From Selaginella tamariscina (Eukaryota > Streptophyta > Lycopodiopsida > Selaginellales > Selaginellaceae): a stretch of 64,000 bases of DNA. The translations under genes and the position numbers were made by a program. Of the stretch, positions 45,701-57,004 are shown piece by piece. The stretch lies in contig PUQB01000564.1 in NCBI GenBank assembly GCA_003024785.1, positions 62,001-126,000 of the forward strand. Reading direction: 5' to 3'. The notes beneath the pieces were generated by a model. That model searched no databases, was not told where the DNA came from, and saw only the letters and a program-made list of their open reading frames with translations. Positions within the stretch are counted from its first letter, which is position 1, and each line of letters opens with the position of its first letter.

Positions 45701-46197
45701 TGTCACGACCTTGTTAAGGGTGATTAAAAATGAAAAAATAAAAGTAAAAGAGAAAGAAAAACTATATTCAATTGAAAATTATATAAATAACTATATGAAA
45801 GTCAAAAGAAAACCCAATAGAATGGAAATTCGAACGATCGAGGAGAACATGAATGACTTATGTTGAATGCTATAAAAGAAGACCTAATATGGAGGCTTCT
45901 TTATATAATGACACATTAATAATGGAATTGAATTGCAATTCAAGTTGGAATTAAGAATGGAAACTCTAGTTGGAATTGATAGTGACACTAGTGGTGAAAT
46001 TGGTAATGGTGAAATTGGCAGTGGCATTAGTAGTGAAACTAGTAGTGGCACTAGTAGTGATAGCAATGGTGATCATAACAATGACAATGATAATGATGGT
46101 GACAGTGATGGTGATGTTGATGGTGATGGTTACAATTTTGGGTCATGAGTTTGAGTATTTTTAAGTAAAAAATTTACCTAATTGATAAATCATAGCA
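45701..46197 (-). repeat. 3' LTR of the minus-strand chromovirus remnant
   Basis: On the minus strand it starts TGCTATGATTT after the purine tract ggcaaagggggca and ends CGTGACA, the complement of tgtcacgacc at 45701, which is also how the full-length element's LTR begins on +. It contains a GGTGATGG/AGTGGC trinucleotide-like array (45965-46140) that creates an open but meaningless frame of Asp, Ser and Gly. Confidence 0.55.
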
Positions 46198-46204
46198 TGC
46201 CCCC

Positions 46205-47730
46205 TTTGCCATGATGAGCACCATGCATTTGAGAACCCAACTTACCAGGATATTGTTGATGGAAGGCAGCTACAAGATCTGAAGTGTGTTAAATGTTGTT
46301 GACAAGTTCCCAGTTAAGTTCATTGATGGATAGCTAACCTAGCCAACAAGATAGTAGAGGTACTTGTTCTGAAGTTTGAAGTCGAGGATGGAAGCAACTT
46401 CAAACTCATGTTTACCAACGATGGTGCTAACTAGTGGTGGAGGAGTAACTCATCCCATCTTAGTTGGAGGATGATATGGTTCCAAAAGAGAAACATAAAA
46501 AAACAAGATGAAGTTGCATAGTAGGTGGTAGCTGGAGTCAATAAGTTACTAAAGATGTTCACTAAAGAATTAGAAAATGACCTAATTAGTAGTCTAACTT
46601 ACATGAATGAACAATGACGTCGAAGAAGCCAAACCTTGTCACTTAGTTGAAACTGCAGTCCTAGTTGTTAAGATTGATTTATTGTATGTCGGTAGGCTTC
46701 TTAGGCATGGACAAGGTGGTGGTGAATATCCTTATGAATTAATTGGAGTCGTTTAATCCGATCATATGTAATGGCATTCATTGTTGGACCTTAAAAACTA
46801 ATACACTATGTGGATGAATAAGTGTCATGTAAATGCATGTTCATAATTGTTGTATATGAATTCAACAAGTCCATTCAATTGTCTGAAAAATAAAACACCA
46901 CAAGTATTGCTCTAAGATTTGAATTGTTCTCTTCATTTGTCTATCCATTTAAGGGTGGTGCGTAGTTGAAGGCTTCCCCTTGATGTTGAGCAACTTGAGA
47001 AAAACATGTTAGAATTGGGACATATAAATTGTGGGCCTTGACCACTAATGACATCATTGGGTAACCCATTGAGACGGAAAATCTCTTTATAAACCAAATT
47101 TGCTACATCTACATATGTGAAGATTTATAGCATGGTAAAAAAATGTGCTATCTTTGAGAAACTAACCACAATGATAAAAACTACATCAAAACCATGAGAA
47201 ACAAGGGGATTTTTAAGAAAATCCATAGAGATGGATTTCCATAGTCACTTGACAATTGGAAAAGGTTGGAGAACATCGATTGGGTAATGTTGAAGTAGTT
47301 TTGTTCATTAACATGTGTCACAAGATTGTATAATTGCTCGATGTACCTTCACATCAATCGCCACCAAAAAAGTCATATAAGAGTCATGATAAATATGGAC
47401 AATGCAAAGGCAGAATTCTCCTTATGGTACATAGAGTTGGGAACGATGGTACAAGAGTTCATTATGCAAGTGGTACTTTGCATAGCCTGTGTATGCATCC
47501 ATCCTAAGGTGGTTGACCACATCTCACACAAAGTTTTATGACTAGGCTGCCTTGATCTAATTGTCATCAAGTGCAGTTGGAAACTAGGACAATGCCATAA
47601 ATTAAAAGCAAATGGAATAAAAAAGGACTTGCTTTGATTGTCGAGGATTGGGCCACTGGATGCAAAGTAATTACGCTGTGAAAGTGCATTTGCCTTATTG
47701 TGGAGATGGCCCGATCGATGCATAATTGTG
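46205..47730 (-). pseudogene. Integrase and chromodomain of the minus-strand chromovirus
   Basis: Blocks on the minus strand: an RNase H tail GHLHNKANALSQRNYFAS (47710-47650), integrase core wording KSISMDFLKNPLVSHGFDVV (near 47240-47180, first aspartate), LPNDVISGQGPQF (near 47060, second aspartate lost to glycine context), SLLEPYHPP (near 46480), then a chromodomain HEFEVASILDFKLQNKYLYY followed by LNWELVNNI and LVAAFHQQYPGK. Many stops. The wording is close to the full-length chromovirus, so the two are related families. Confidence 0.65.
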
Positions 47731-48099
47731 AAATTGAAACACGAAAATGATAAGGCTCATTATGCTTGGTGATGTTTGCTAGTATTGCATATTCATATGG
47801 TTATTGTACATAGTCACAACATGTTGGGAACCCTCTAAATAGCAACACCAGTTCTCAAAGAAATCCCACAATTGATAATAACTCATGTTAAAGTTGATCT
47901 TTGTTGGTGTGAATTTTTGTAAATGGAACATGATTAGATATCTCACATTGCATAATTTGAGACATTAGCTTCCATAAAGTATGGTAATGTAGGATCTAAA
48001 TGAATCACAATATAAGCAAAGACAAATGTAGATTTTAAGAATTGAAATGTGTTATTAGCTTCAACAAACCACTGGAATAGTACATTTTTAATAATTAAT

Positions 48100-48710
48100 T
48101 TAATGAGCAGTAGTGCAATCTTCGCAAAATCCTTAATGAAACATCGCTAAAAGTTTTGAAATCCCAAGAAACATTGCATGTCATATACATACTTGGGTTG
48201 CTCCTAATTGAGGATAGTCCGTACCTTCGCATGATCCGTTTGAACACTATTCATAAAGACAATAAAACCCATAAACTCTACCTCTGATTGGTCAAAAGAG
48301 CACTTCTCCAACTTAATAACCCATGCTCTCAGTCTTTATAATACATGTTATACATGTTAATCATGTTCTTCTTATGTTTTTCATAACATTAGTATGTCAT
48401 TAAAATAAATGACATAAATAAATTAAGGAAGTCAAAAATGATGTCGTTTACCATGTGTTAAAAGATAATTGAAGCATTTGTGAAACCAAATGGCATAACA
48501 TTGTATTTAAAATGTATGTAGTGAGTATGGAATGTAATTTTCCACTTGACTTCTTTGTTGATACACATAAGTTAATTTTGGTGAAGAAGTATGCTTCAAA
48601 AAGTCATTCCGACATCTCTAGGATTAATGGCAAAGGGTGTTGATTCTGCATAGTGACCTTGTGATAGTCAATAACCAAGCAAAAATTCTTGTCTTTGACA
48701 AAAAATTGGG
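48100..48710 (-). pseudogene. RT of the minus-strand chromovirus
   Basis: Minus strand: FCLVIDYHKVTMQNQHPLPL (near 48690-48630), NTMLCHLVS for the expected MPFGL, then KLEKCSFDQSEVEFMGFIVF (48315-48256), NSVQTDHAKVRTILN and MQCFLGFQNF near 48180. It confirms the gypsy identity of the shorter scraps at 7030-7260 and 22690-22862. Confidence 0.7.
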
Positions 48711-48790
48711 GCATCAATTAGTGAATGTGACTAGCAAATATAACATGTAAAAAGGTTTTCTTTAACATATGCTGTAGCATCTCTAGTTTT

Positions 48791-51038
48791 GTATACATCA
48801 CTGGAAAATGGACAAAAAAAAAAAAAAAAAAAAAAAAGGTAAAAATCCTATGTTCAACTTTATAAATACTAAGGTACAAATTTTTTAACAAAAATACTAG
48901 GGAAAGTACTAGGGATCGAAGAACTAGGGTTGGTTCTAAGGTTTGTAACATGTTTAAAATTATGTTATAATTCAATAAAATATATTAATAAAACATTTTA
49001 TTTATTTTCTCATCTAAATTTTATTTTTTTTTACCGTGTTATATGTAGCTTAATGATAAGTTATACTTTATAACTAAATTAGAGGGAGTTTTATACTTTG
49101 TAAATAAGTAAATTTTGTTTGTTGGGTGGTAAATAAGAAAAAATATTTTACTTTTTCATAATATACATTTTCGAATTATATAATGTTTAATAAAATATTT
49201 TTTATTTTTAGATTACTTAATGTTTAGGTATATTATTAATATATTAATAAAATATATTATTACATAATGTATAACATATGGTGTGTGTGAGACCATCCAT
49301 TGTTGAAAGAAAGACAAGAGAGGAGAGATGCATGTGGACATCCACTATAAGAAACAATGAGAGACAAGATATATTATAAAAACTTATACTTGTAAGTATG
49401 CATAAATATACCACTAATAGATTCAAATTCACAATTGTAGGAATATAATGAACAAAATATATTATTAACTAGGATTCTATGTATTTGTTCGTGTATGTCT
49501 ACGAACTTGTCTATGAACTTTTTTAAAATCCAACGACCTAAATTTTATTGAATGGTTGTGTCATCAATTACCATCTTAAATCCTAATCTTATCAAATGAA
49601 CAATCTAAATCTTAAATTTGCATTCGACAACATAATAATAATTTGAGATATTTAAGTTATTTAATTTGAGAAAATTAAGAGAAAAGTTATTACATACATG
49701 TAATAATTTAACATAATGAAAAAGTTAAGAGAAAATTTATTACATACACATAATAATTTAACACAATGAAAAAGTTAAGAGAAAAGTTATTACATATATA
49801 ATAATTTAACATAATGAGATACAAAGAGATTCATAATAATGTGAAAGAGAAAGAAAGAGTTAAATTATCTTATATACATAATAACTTAAAAAGAAATTAT
49901 GTGTTATCACATATAAACATTAATTTAAATTGTAGGCCTCTTTAAACTCACTAGGTTGTTAAAATGATTAAGTGTAAACTCATTATGTTAAAAATAATAA
50001 CTCTATTAAGAATTATTAAATAGTTAAGCCTATGCATTGGGTAAATTTGATTTGACTTAATAATAAACTCATCCAGTTACACTCACTAAATTAAGAATAA
50101 CAATTAAATTCAACTTAAAGGCCAAATATATAACTAATTAATAATAATTATTAAATTATTATTAAATAAATAAGCCCACCAACAATAATATTATATTAAA
50201 ATTTATTTAAGTAAATTTAGGTATTATTCTTCTAGACTTTATAATTTAAAATATAAAATATGCATTTTATTTTAGATTAGGTTGAACTAAAAGGGTTGGC
50301 CGTTTGGTGTGCACTACCCAAACCTTTCCTACATCTCTATGGAGGACATGATAATTAAACAATGCCACTTTTTAAATCTAGTCAAAGCTATCTTATTTTA
50401 TATTTTAACAACTTTGATATGTGATTTTATAAATATTTTTATAAAAAAATGATAGATTAAAATATAAAATTATAAATAAGTATTTTGTGAAACAGTAAAA
50501 TATATTCCAACTACCCTGAGAAAGATCAACGACAACCTCAGGGACAAGAGACGAAGATCGCACCACCTCCCAAAATACTAAAATTAGATTTTAATAATAG
50601 TAATAATAATCTAAACATAAATTAAAACTTATTCACTTTTAATTTTAGGTGGTGTTGGTATTGTTATCATTAAGAAAATCCCTCTCACACACACAGCAAT
50701 GACATGTCTATGCAACTCTATCCAACTCTATATACCTGAATAAAAGTTACATATAAATTTTTATTCTTGGGATAAGATTTCATACCTTATAACTTTAAGA
50801 AACTGGCCTAACATTTTCAGGTGACCAAATTGCAAACTGACATATTTGATTCGTTGCACTTCTTTTCTGTTGTATTGAACTACTTTAATATAAGAATAGT
50901 CTTTATTTCTCAGGTGTATAATTAATTTCGTTAATATCCATTTCAAATATATAAATGTCGTTATGTTTCAACTTGTCTTTGGTCATCCACACGCATTGAA
51001 AAATAAAAGATGCTCCAACAAGTCGCATCACTGCCCAG
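48791..51038. promoter_or_regulatory. Array spacer and 5' region of copy E
   Basis: 48791-49445 parallels 7261-7890 (a 25-base A run at 48814-48838 is unique). 49446-49990 is AT-rich with repeated attacatacacataataattt words and has its inverted partner at 32690-33130. 50060-51038 is the conserved upstream region, including a mutated remnant of the 10-bp inverted repeat near 50550, ctgacatatttgattcgttg near 50838 and ggtcatccacacgcattg near 50982. No other gene. Confidence 0.6.
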
Positions 51039-51046
51039 TATAAAAA
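51039..51046 (+). promoter_or_regulatory. TATA box of copy E
   Basis: TATAAAAA, 46 bases before the start codon, in the block shared by all copies. Confidence 0.7.
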
Positions 51047-51092
51047 CCATCTCAAAATGAACTAACTACTCACAAGCATCTTTTGGAGGATC

Positions 51093-51774
51093 ATGGCATC
51101 TCTTAAACTAGCTCCTACTCTTGTTTTCACCATCCTCCTTGCTTTTGCATGCTCCGTAGCATTTGCAACATTTACGCAGGTTACTTCATGTTTCATAGAT
51201 AATATAAAGTTAACGTGTGTGTGTGCGGCGCGTGTTAATCTCAAAAGATTATTATATTTGAGTTGTAGCTGGTGCCAATTCTAATTTCTCTTCCCCTCTT
51301 TCTATTTTTCTGTCTCAATAACAGTATATGTTTTTGGTGCAGAATCAAAAATGTTGTCAGTGCAAGAATTACAATATTGTTGGTAACTCTCAGTTCGTCA
51401 TTGGACAGAATGAGATTGACTTGGCTGGACCAAATCTGAGGTCCTTCAACGCTCCATTCCAGGTTACGAGCTCCAACATAAACCTGCCAAACTGCAACTA
51501 CATCGGAATTATAGCAAGAACCCCCGGGCCGCCGCCTCCTAATGGTGCCTTCCAAACATCTGAAATCATGTGTGGAAACGATAGAGTGGAGTTCCAAGGT
51601 GATGCAGGTCAAGATGCACCCGGATCTACAACCGTTTATGGAGTTACTGGTGGTACTGGGAGGTTTGTTGGGGCTACAGGGACTGCAACGGAGGTTGGTC
51701 AAGGCAACAACAGGTACCAGGTTACTCTCAATTTCAAAGTTTGTGACGACGGTTGCTGCTCAGTGACCGTTTGA
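51093..51774 (+). CDS. Array copy E: intact secreted Cys-rich, dirigent/AOC-barrel-like protein
   Basis: Exon 1 is 51093-51179 and exon 2 is 51343-51774, with a 163-bp phase-0 intron, for 172 residues. The signal peptide is identical to copy C. The mature domain has all eight cysteines (NQKCCQCKNYN, LPNC, IMCGND, CDDGCC) and the TVYGVTGGTGRFVGATGTA strand. Against C it differs at 15 residues of the mature domain, e.g. N-Y for M-F after LPNC, A for L after PPPPNG, E for Q after GTAT, and V for N as the last residue. C and E share promoter and splice sites and both could be expressed; the polyadenylation word AATAAA follows at 51842. Role unknown: extracellular, disulfide-stabilised, possibly defence or ligand binding (inference from fold and divergence pattern). 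Confidence 0.85.
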
Positions 51775-52440
51775 TGGTTTGCTGTCCAGTAAGCAAGTTA
51801 TCTTAATACATGTAAGCACAAAGCATTATGTAATAAGTGCGAATAAAAATGTATGACTTAATTATGAGAATATTCTGTGCTTTATGCTTATACAAGGTGG
51901 TCCTTGTTGTATATTTTTAAATATAGATATATTATTGAGATAGACCGAGGACATTATGAGAAAGTCTGGAACGGGGATTGTCTATTGTAACTCTCTCTCT
52001 CTCTAGAGAGAGAGAGACACACACACACTCTCGAAGAACAATGACATGTTTATCCAATTCTGTCAAACTCTGTATCCTGAATGAAAGTTCAATGTAGACT
52101 TTAAAGATTGCATGGCTTAACTGAACTTTGAAATCTAAGTCCCACAATTTCAGTTATAAAAATGTATATACGATCGCATTATTATATGTGTCATTAATTG
52201 GATAATGGAAACATTTAATTTACTTATTAAACATTCACTATCACCCATTCTATTTTATATATGAATTTTAATTATTGTACCACTAGTTCACAGGTTATGT
52301 TATTGATTAAAAACAGTTTTTAAATATATTTGTATTTATAATTTAAAAGTTTATTAAGTATGTTTATTATTTTTAATTTTATTTGATTTATATATTAATT
52401 AGTTACTGTGAAGAGTGGTAATAGTCATTTGAAACAATAT
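51775..52440. repeat. 3' flank of copy E
   Basis: Shared flank blocks. The hairpin tract is reduced to a short CT run followed directly by a GA run at 51991-52018, and a (CA)n run follows. No gene. Confidence 0.6.
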
Positions 52441-53690
52441 AAATATTATTATGTATATAATGTGGTTTTAGTAATTTGAAAAGGAGTGGTGATACCTAGT
52501 TGAAGCAATGCCGGGTGCAAATCTGCATTTGAAATGCATAATTTGATGTAAAACTCTAACAATTATGTATTTAAAATAAAGATTTTACACCAAAAAGTAG
52601 GCACTGATTTGAAATAATATCTGATATTTGTTTGGAGCATGATTAGTGCAACATTTTATTTAATATACAAATAATTAGAATTGTTACTACGTGGTACTCA
52701 TTTAAAATAATACACAGGGGTGGTTCATTTTAGGGAACTTAGGGTAAGATCCTATGTATTTTAACATCTAAGTTAAACTCTCATTGTTAGCTTGGAAGAC
52801 TTAATGTTGCTTATACAAGGTGTTTATGCTGGATGGTTATTTAGTAGTCATGTGTTGTTAAGTGTTAGCCCTTCGTGTTAAAACTCTAACAATATATTAT
52901 AAAAAATTGATGATTATATACTAGATGTTACTTTTTAAAAATAATTATTTAAAATTAATCTATAAGGAATACTTAAAATAAGATATATATAATGAATATG
53001 TTATTAAAAAGTAAAGTTTAAGACATAGTCAAAGTTAAAAGTGAAAAGCAATTTGATAAAAAATGAAGTGAACTTAGAAATTTAATAAAATTCAAATTAT
53101 TATAAGAATATTCAATACTTTTTCATATAAAAAATGCATTGAAACTTCAAAATAGGGATAAAGATATTATTATTATATGCATCAGTTTTTAAATAAAGAT
53201 TAAACATGTTAACATTGTATTAATAAAGGAAATTTTATTTACATTATGTAATTTGGGATAAATGAATAATAAACCTTATGTTATTTTAGGATGTTTAACT
53301 TAACAAATGAGTGATATGATTATAAAATCATTTAAATAACAATTTCTTTACACGAGATTACTTTATCATTTTTTATTTAAATATTCAAAAATCAAAACAA
53401 AATATAAAAATTAACATATTTTAACCTCTATATTATTATTGAGTAATATGGTTTTTTTCTCGCGAATAAATTTTAAAAATTCCCATTATGACACATGAAT
53501 TCTTTATTATAGTAAATATAGTATACAATTTTTTTATAATAGAACTTCTTTATTAATAATAATAATAATAATTAATTAGTACATAATATAATTTCTTTTA
53601 AGTATGGTTAGGTTTAGATTTTGACTAGAAATAATTAAAAAAATTATAATTATTATTATTAAGTCTTGTGAAACAAGCTATAACTAGCAT
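52441..53690. other. AT-rich stretch with dispersed repeat ends
   Basis: No gene. The word aaaactctaacaattatg occurs at about 52551-52568, and the related aaaactctaacaatatatt at 52879; both match the right end of the repeat at 41013-41030. 52785-52890 is a degenerate copy of 40925-41029. Confidence 0.45.
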
Positions 53691-54660
53691 GCATTTACAA
53701 TAAGATGTAGAAATTCGTTTAGCTTCTCTGTTTGTATGCCAATTCTAGAAATAGAAGTGTGTATGTGTGTGAGAAAGTGTTTCCATGTGTTGTCTTATAT
53801 GTATTTTATCCAGAACGTCACGAGCATCGTCCAAAATTGCATAGTTTTACTGCTGTTTAATTTAATATTTTGAGACAGTAAATTATGTGACTTATTAAAA
53901 GCATGTATATATACTCCTACATATTAATATGTATATTTCCATGTGTGCACACACACACACACATATATTGTATACAGCAAGTACTCCCTGTTTCCTGAGT
54001 ATTGTACAGTTTATATGTATTATGTGTCAAGTTTAACTAGTGCATGTTTCATGATAACTATATATGTATGTGCAATGTGTGTGTACTTGATACATACACA
54101 TGTGTATACATTATGTATATTAAGTATTAGATGATGCATATTTCATGCAAGCTTTGTGTGTGTGTGTGTGTGTGTGTGTTTGTCTGGGCGTCTGAGAGCA
54201 GATATTTATATGTACGTACATACCTAAGGATATCTTAATCCCATCTACCTTCATAGTTCGTGGGGCGGCGGCGGCATCCATCGTGATGCTTTTCACTAGT
54301 GATAGAGAGAATATCGACCCTCTTAAAACAAAGTTAAAATCGTTTCATACGAAAACTTTTAAGAGATTTGACCACTAAAATTTTCTATGTACCTTGGATC
54401 TCAAAAGTTCTTGAGAGAGAGAGAGACTACATATCCAATTCTGTCCAAACTATATATCCTGAAAAAAAAAATTCAATATAAACTTTAAAAGATTGCATAT
54501 ATTTGAGCTTTAAGAACTTGCTTAATAGTTTAGGGAATCCGCTGGAAGAAGTGTACAGAATTGTGAAATCTAAGTCGGACAATTTCAGCATATATATATA
54601 TATGATGACAATGTTATATGTATCACTTTTAATTTGGATACAAGACATTAATGTGTAATT
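53691..54660. repeat. Relic array unit without a gene
   Basis: 53715-54250 is a diverged version of the unit 3' part (cgtttagcttctctgtttgt..., GT runs at 53755-53775 and 54153-54180, a CA run at 53949-53962). 54425-54660 matches the region after the hairpin tract (ctgaaaaaaaaaattcaata, ggaatccgctggaagaagtg, aatctaagtcggacaatttc). Between them (54251-54424) there is a short GGC-rich patch (54263-54274) but no trace of the two exons, so a gene copy seems to have been lost here. Confidence 0.45.
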
Positions 54661-54759
54661 GTAAAACGCATTTGGGGTTGCCCAAACGTTTTCTTGAAAG
54701 TTTTTAATAAAATTTCTAGAATTTTAAAAATAAACTTTAAGAAGGTTTAAAAATAGAAT

Positions 54760-55610
54760 TGATCAAGACCTGAATGGATGCATGTTGATGTTGTGAGCTC
54801 CTATGGTGTTGGAGTGCAACTATTATAAGAAGTAAATGCAAAGAGCTCTTAAACGTATTCTCTGGCATTTATGAGGATGAAAGGTTTTGTGCTTTCACAC
54901 CTCCTGATGTGAAGGGATGGGCATTGGATCGATGTAAGCACAAGGGGTGAAATTGCCAACTTGTGTCATACATCTCAACATGAAAGGGAAGTGTTTCTGG
55001 CCAGCAAGATAGCTTTTGCCCAGATAGGGCATCGCTGCCACAGCTTTAGACCCCCTTTACAAGGTAGATGTCATCTAATAAGACTTAGAAAAAGATAGAT
55101 ATGTGTTGCTACCTAGCAATGGTTCTATGCTAAATGCCATTTTTTTTAACACGACAAGGAATGTGTATTGGAAAAAGATGATTGCAGCAGTTGCCAAGGT
55201 AGGGGACGTATATGCTAGCAAGTGCATTGGTTACAACACTTTGGGTCTGAGGCACCTCAAGGAGGAGTACAAGAGTGTGCAGCACATGCTTTAGACCATG
55301 ATGAGCCAATGGGCCAAGTACAACTGCACCGTATCCATGGATAGTAAGTTTGATGTTCGTAAGAGGAGCATCATTACTGCGATGGTTACCTCCATTAACG
55401 AGACTGTTCCTTAATGCCATTCCCTGGAGAGGAGAAAACTGGACAACTCCATTCTCAAGGTGGGAGGCAAGAATGTTCTTCAAGTCATTTTGGACAATGC
55501 AAGCAATTGAGTTGTAACAAGAGAGCTGCTTGAACAAGAGTTTCCCTAAATCGTGTATGGCCGTTGCGTTTGCCATTGCCTGGATTTGTTGTTAGAGGAT
55601 GTGGGCGCTT
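54760..55610 (+). pseudogene. hAT transposase remnant (DUF659), plus strand
   Basis: 55103-55294 reads NVYWKKMIAAVAKVGDVYAS, HLKEEYKSVQHML, then, past a stop, QWAKYNCTVSMDSKFDVRKR, SIITAMVTSINETV and, in the same region, KVGGKNVLQVILDNASN and YGRCVCHCLDLLLEDVG. This is the plant hAT order leading into DUF659 with its catalytic-region aspartate in LDNASN and the CxxHCxDLLLED ending. Upstream, 54940-55020, HTSQHEREVFLASK may be the end of a BED finger. Several stops, no C-terminal dimerisation domain: an old fragment, distinct from the element at 1111-4186. Confidence 0.7.
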
Positions 55611-55614
55611 GCCT

Positions 55615-55662
55615 TATATCCGCTAGCTTTAAAACCGGTGGGTTTTAAAGCTAGCGGATATA
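55615..55662. repeat. 22-bp perfect inverted repeat
   Basis: 55615-55636 (TATATCCGCTAGC...AACC) is matched exactly by its reverse complement at 55641-55662, with a 4-base loop GGTG. It lies just after the end of hAT homology. It could be fused transposon ends or a hairpin formed during repair. No similar sequence was seen elsewhere in the window. Confidence 0.85.
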
Positions 55663-56395
55663 ACCACGATCGAAAGGCTAGTTTGCACAATGGGGCACCC
55701 CGTTAATTCGAATATGTTTTAGGAAGATTTAATGTGTATTATTGTTATGACATAGGAAAGAAAATAAAAATTAAACATGAATTTCTTGTGAATTAAAATG
55801 TAAATTTTTTTAGAATTAATGCATTTTTAAATTAATATATTTTCTTATTTAAATGCATATGTGGATGGGTTTTAGTGCATGTTAATTAAAAAAATAAAAA
55901 AATTAAACCCAATAAACCCTTGGAAAATTTTTTAAAATTAAGGAAAATATTAATTTCTCTTCACTTTGTTATACATATTCTAACAAGAGGACCATTGTGC
56001 AAGCGTCCCAAATAAATCAAGTGAAATTTTTCATTCTTGAATGCCATAGAGCAAAACCGATAATAATGTAAACGTATTATATATAAATTATATAAGTTAG
56101 AAAAAGAGATGATAATTGGGATTGAAATAGTACAATCCTGAGGTTATCAAGGATTTCAAAAAATTATAAATTGAATTTTAAAGTTAAAAAATAAAATTAA
56201 ATATAAATTCAATTTTAAATTAAAAAAAAGAACTAAACGATTGAGCATGAGAATATTCTTTATTTTCAGTATAGAATTAATATATAATCCCGTTGGTCAT
56301 CCACACACACTGAGAGCGCAACAAGTCAGCGAACAAATCAATCCCGAGTATAAAAAGCCCAAAATGAACTACTCACAAGCATCTTTTGGAGGATC
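55663..56395 (+). promoter_or_regulatory. 5' region of copy F
   Basis: AT-rich DNA without a gene. Only the promoter-proximal part is recognisable from the array: gagaatattctttattttcag near 56250, ggtcatccacacacactgag near 56296, tataaaaa at 56349-56356, and the tactcacaagcatctttt block before the ATG. Confidence 0.55.
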
Positions 56396-57004
56396 ATGGC
56401 ATCTCTTAAACTAGCTCCTACTCTTATTTTCAGCATCCTCCTTGCCTTTGCATCGTATACGCCAGAGGTTACTTCATGTTTCATGGATAATATAATTTAT
56501 ACAATGTGTGTCTGTGTGTGTGTGTGTTAATCTGGAGTGATTATTATATTTGAGCTGTAGCTGGTGAGAATTCTAATTTTTCTTCCCCTCTTTTATCTCT
56601 TCTGTTGTTATTTGCCGATACCCAGAATCAGAAATGTTGCCAGTGCACGAGTTACAATATTATTGGTAACTCTCAGGTCCTTGGACAGAATTCGATTAAC
56701 TTGGCTGACCCTTCAACAGTCCATTCCAGGTTACGAGCTCGAACATAAACCTGTCAAACTGCAAGTACATCGGAATTATAGCAAGAACCCCGCCTAATAC
56801 TGAGTTCCTAACAGCTGAGATTATGTGTGAAAACGAGTTCCAAGGTGATCCAGGTCAAGATGCACCGGGATCTACAACCATTTATGGAGTTACTGGAAGT
56901 TTATTGGGGCTACAGGGACTGCAACGGAGGCTGGTCAAGGCAACCAGAAGTACCAGGTTACTTTCAATATCAACGTTTGTGACAACGGTTTCTGCTCATA
57001 TTAA
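56396..57004 (+). pseudogene. Array copy F: old, broken copy of the secreted protein gene
   Basis: Exon 1 (56396-56467, 24 codons) starts MASLKLAPTLIFSILLAFAS but lacks the last part of the signal region. Its GT donor at 56468 is intact. Exon 2 from 56626 begins NQKCCQCTSYNIIGNSQ and then frameshifts near 56708, where about 14 bases are missing, giving a stop at 56746-56748. Later pieces are recognisable: the IARTP segment (the proline loop shortened), AEIMCEN, GDPGQDAPGSTTIYGVTG and VCDNGFCS, where one of the paired cysteines is phenylalanine. The old stop region is near 57002. It is clearly more diverged than A-E and marks the right-hand end of the recognisable array. Confidence 0.8.

Larger units (their letters stand above)
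45701..48790 (-). mobile_element. 5'-truncated minus-strand chromovirus remnant
   Basis: Reading right to left: RT (about 48700-48100), RNase H end with HNKANALSQRNY (near 47710), integrase, a chromodomain (46420-46210), purine tract and LTR. Gag, protease and the 5' LTR are absent. The right end merges, near 48760-48790, into the array spacer also seen at 7215 and 11880, so this is the fuller version of the RT scrap that sits in units A, B and D. Confidence 0.7.

Noticed and set aside
45701-45710. Shared TGTCACGACC word at 45701, 24744 and 30403
   Set aside because: Considered as evidence that the two chromoviruses are the same family, but it is at opposite LTR ends relative to element orientation and short, so not used as proof.
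45933-46148. Open frame rich in Asp, Ser and Gly
   Set aside because: Made by a trinucleotide-like repeat inside the LTR of a minus-strand chromovirus; not a gene.
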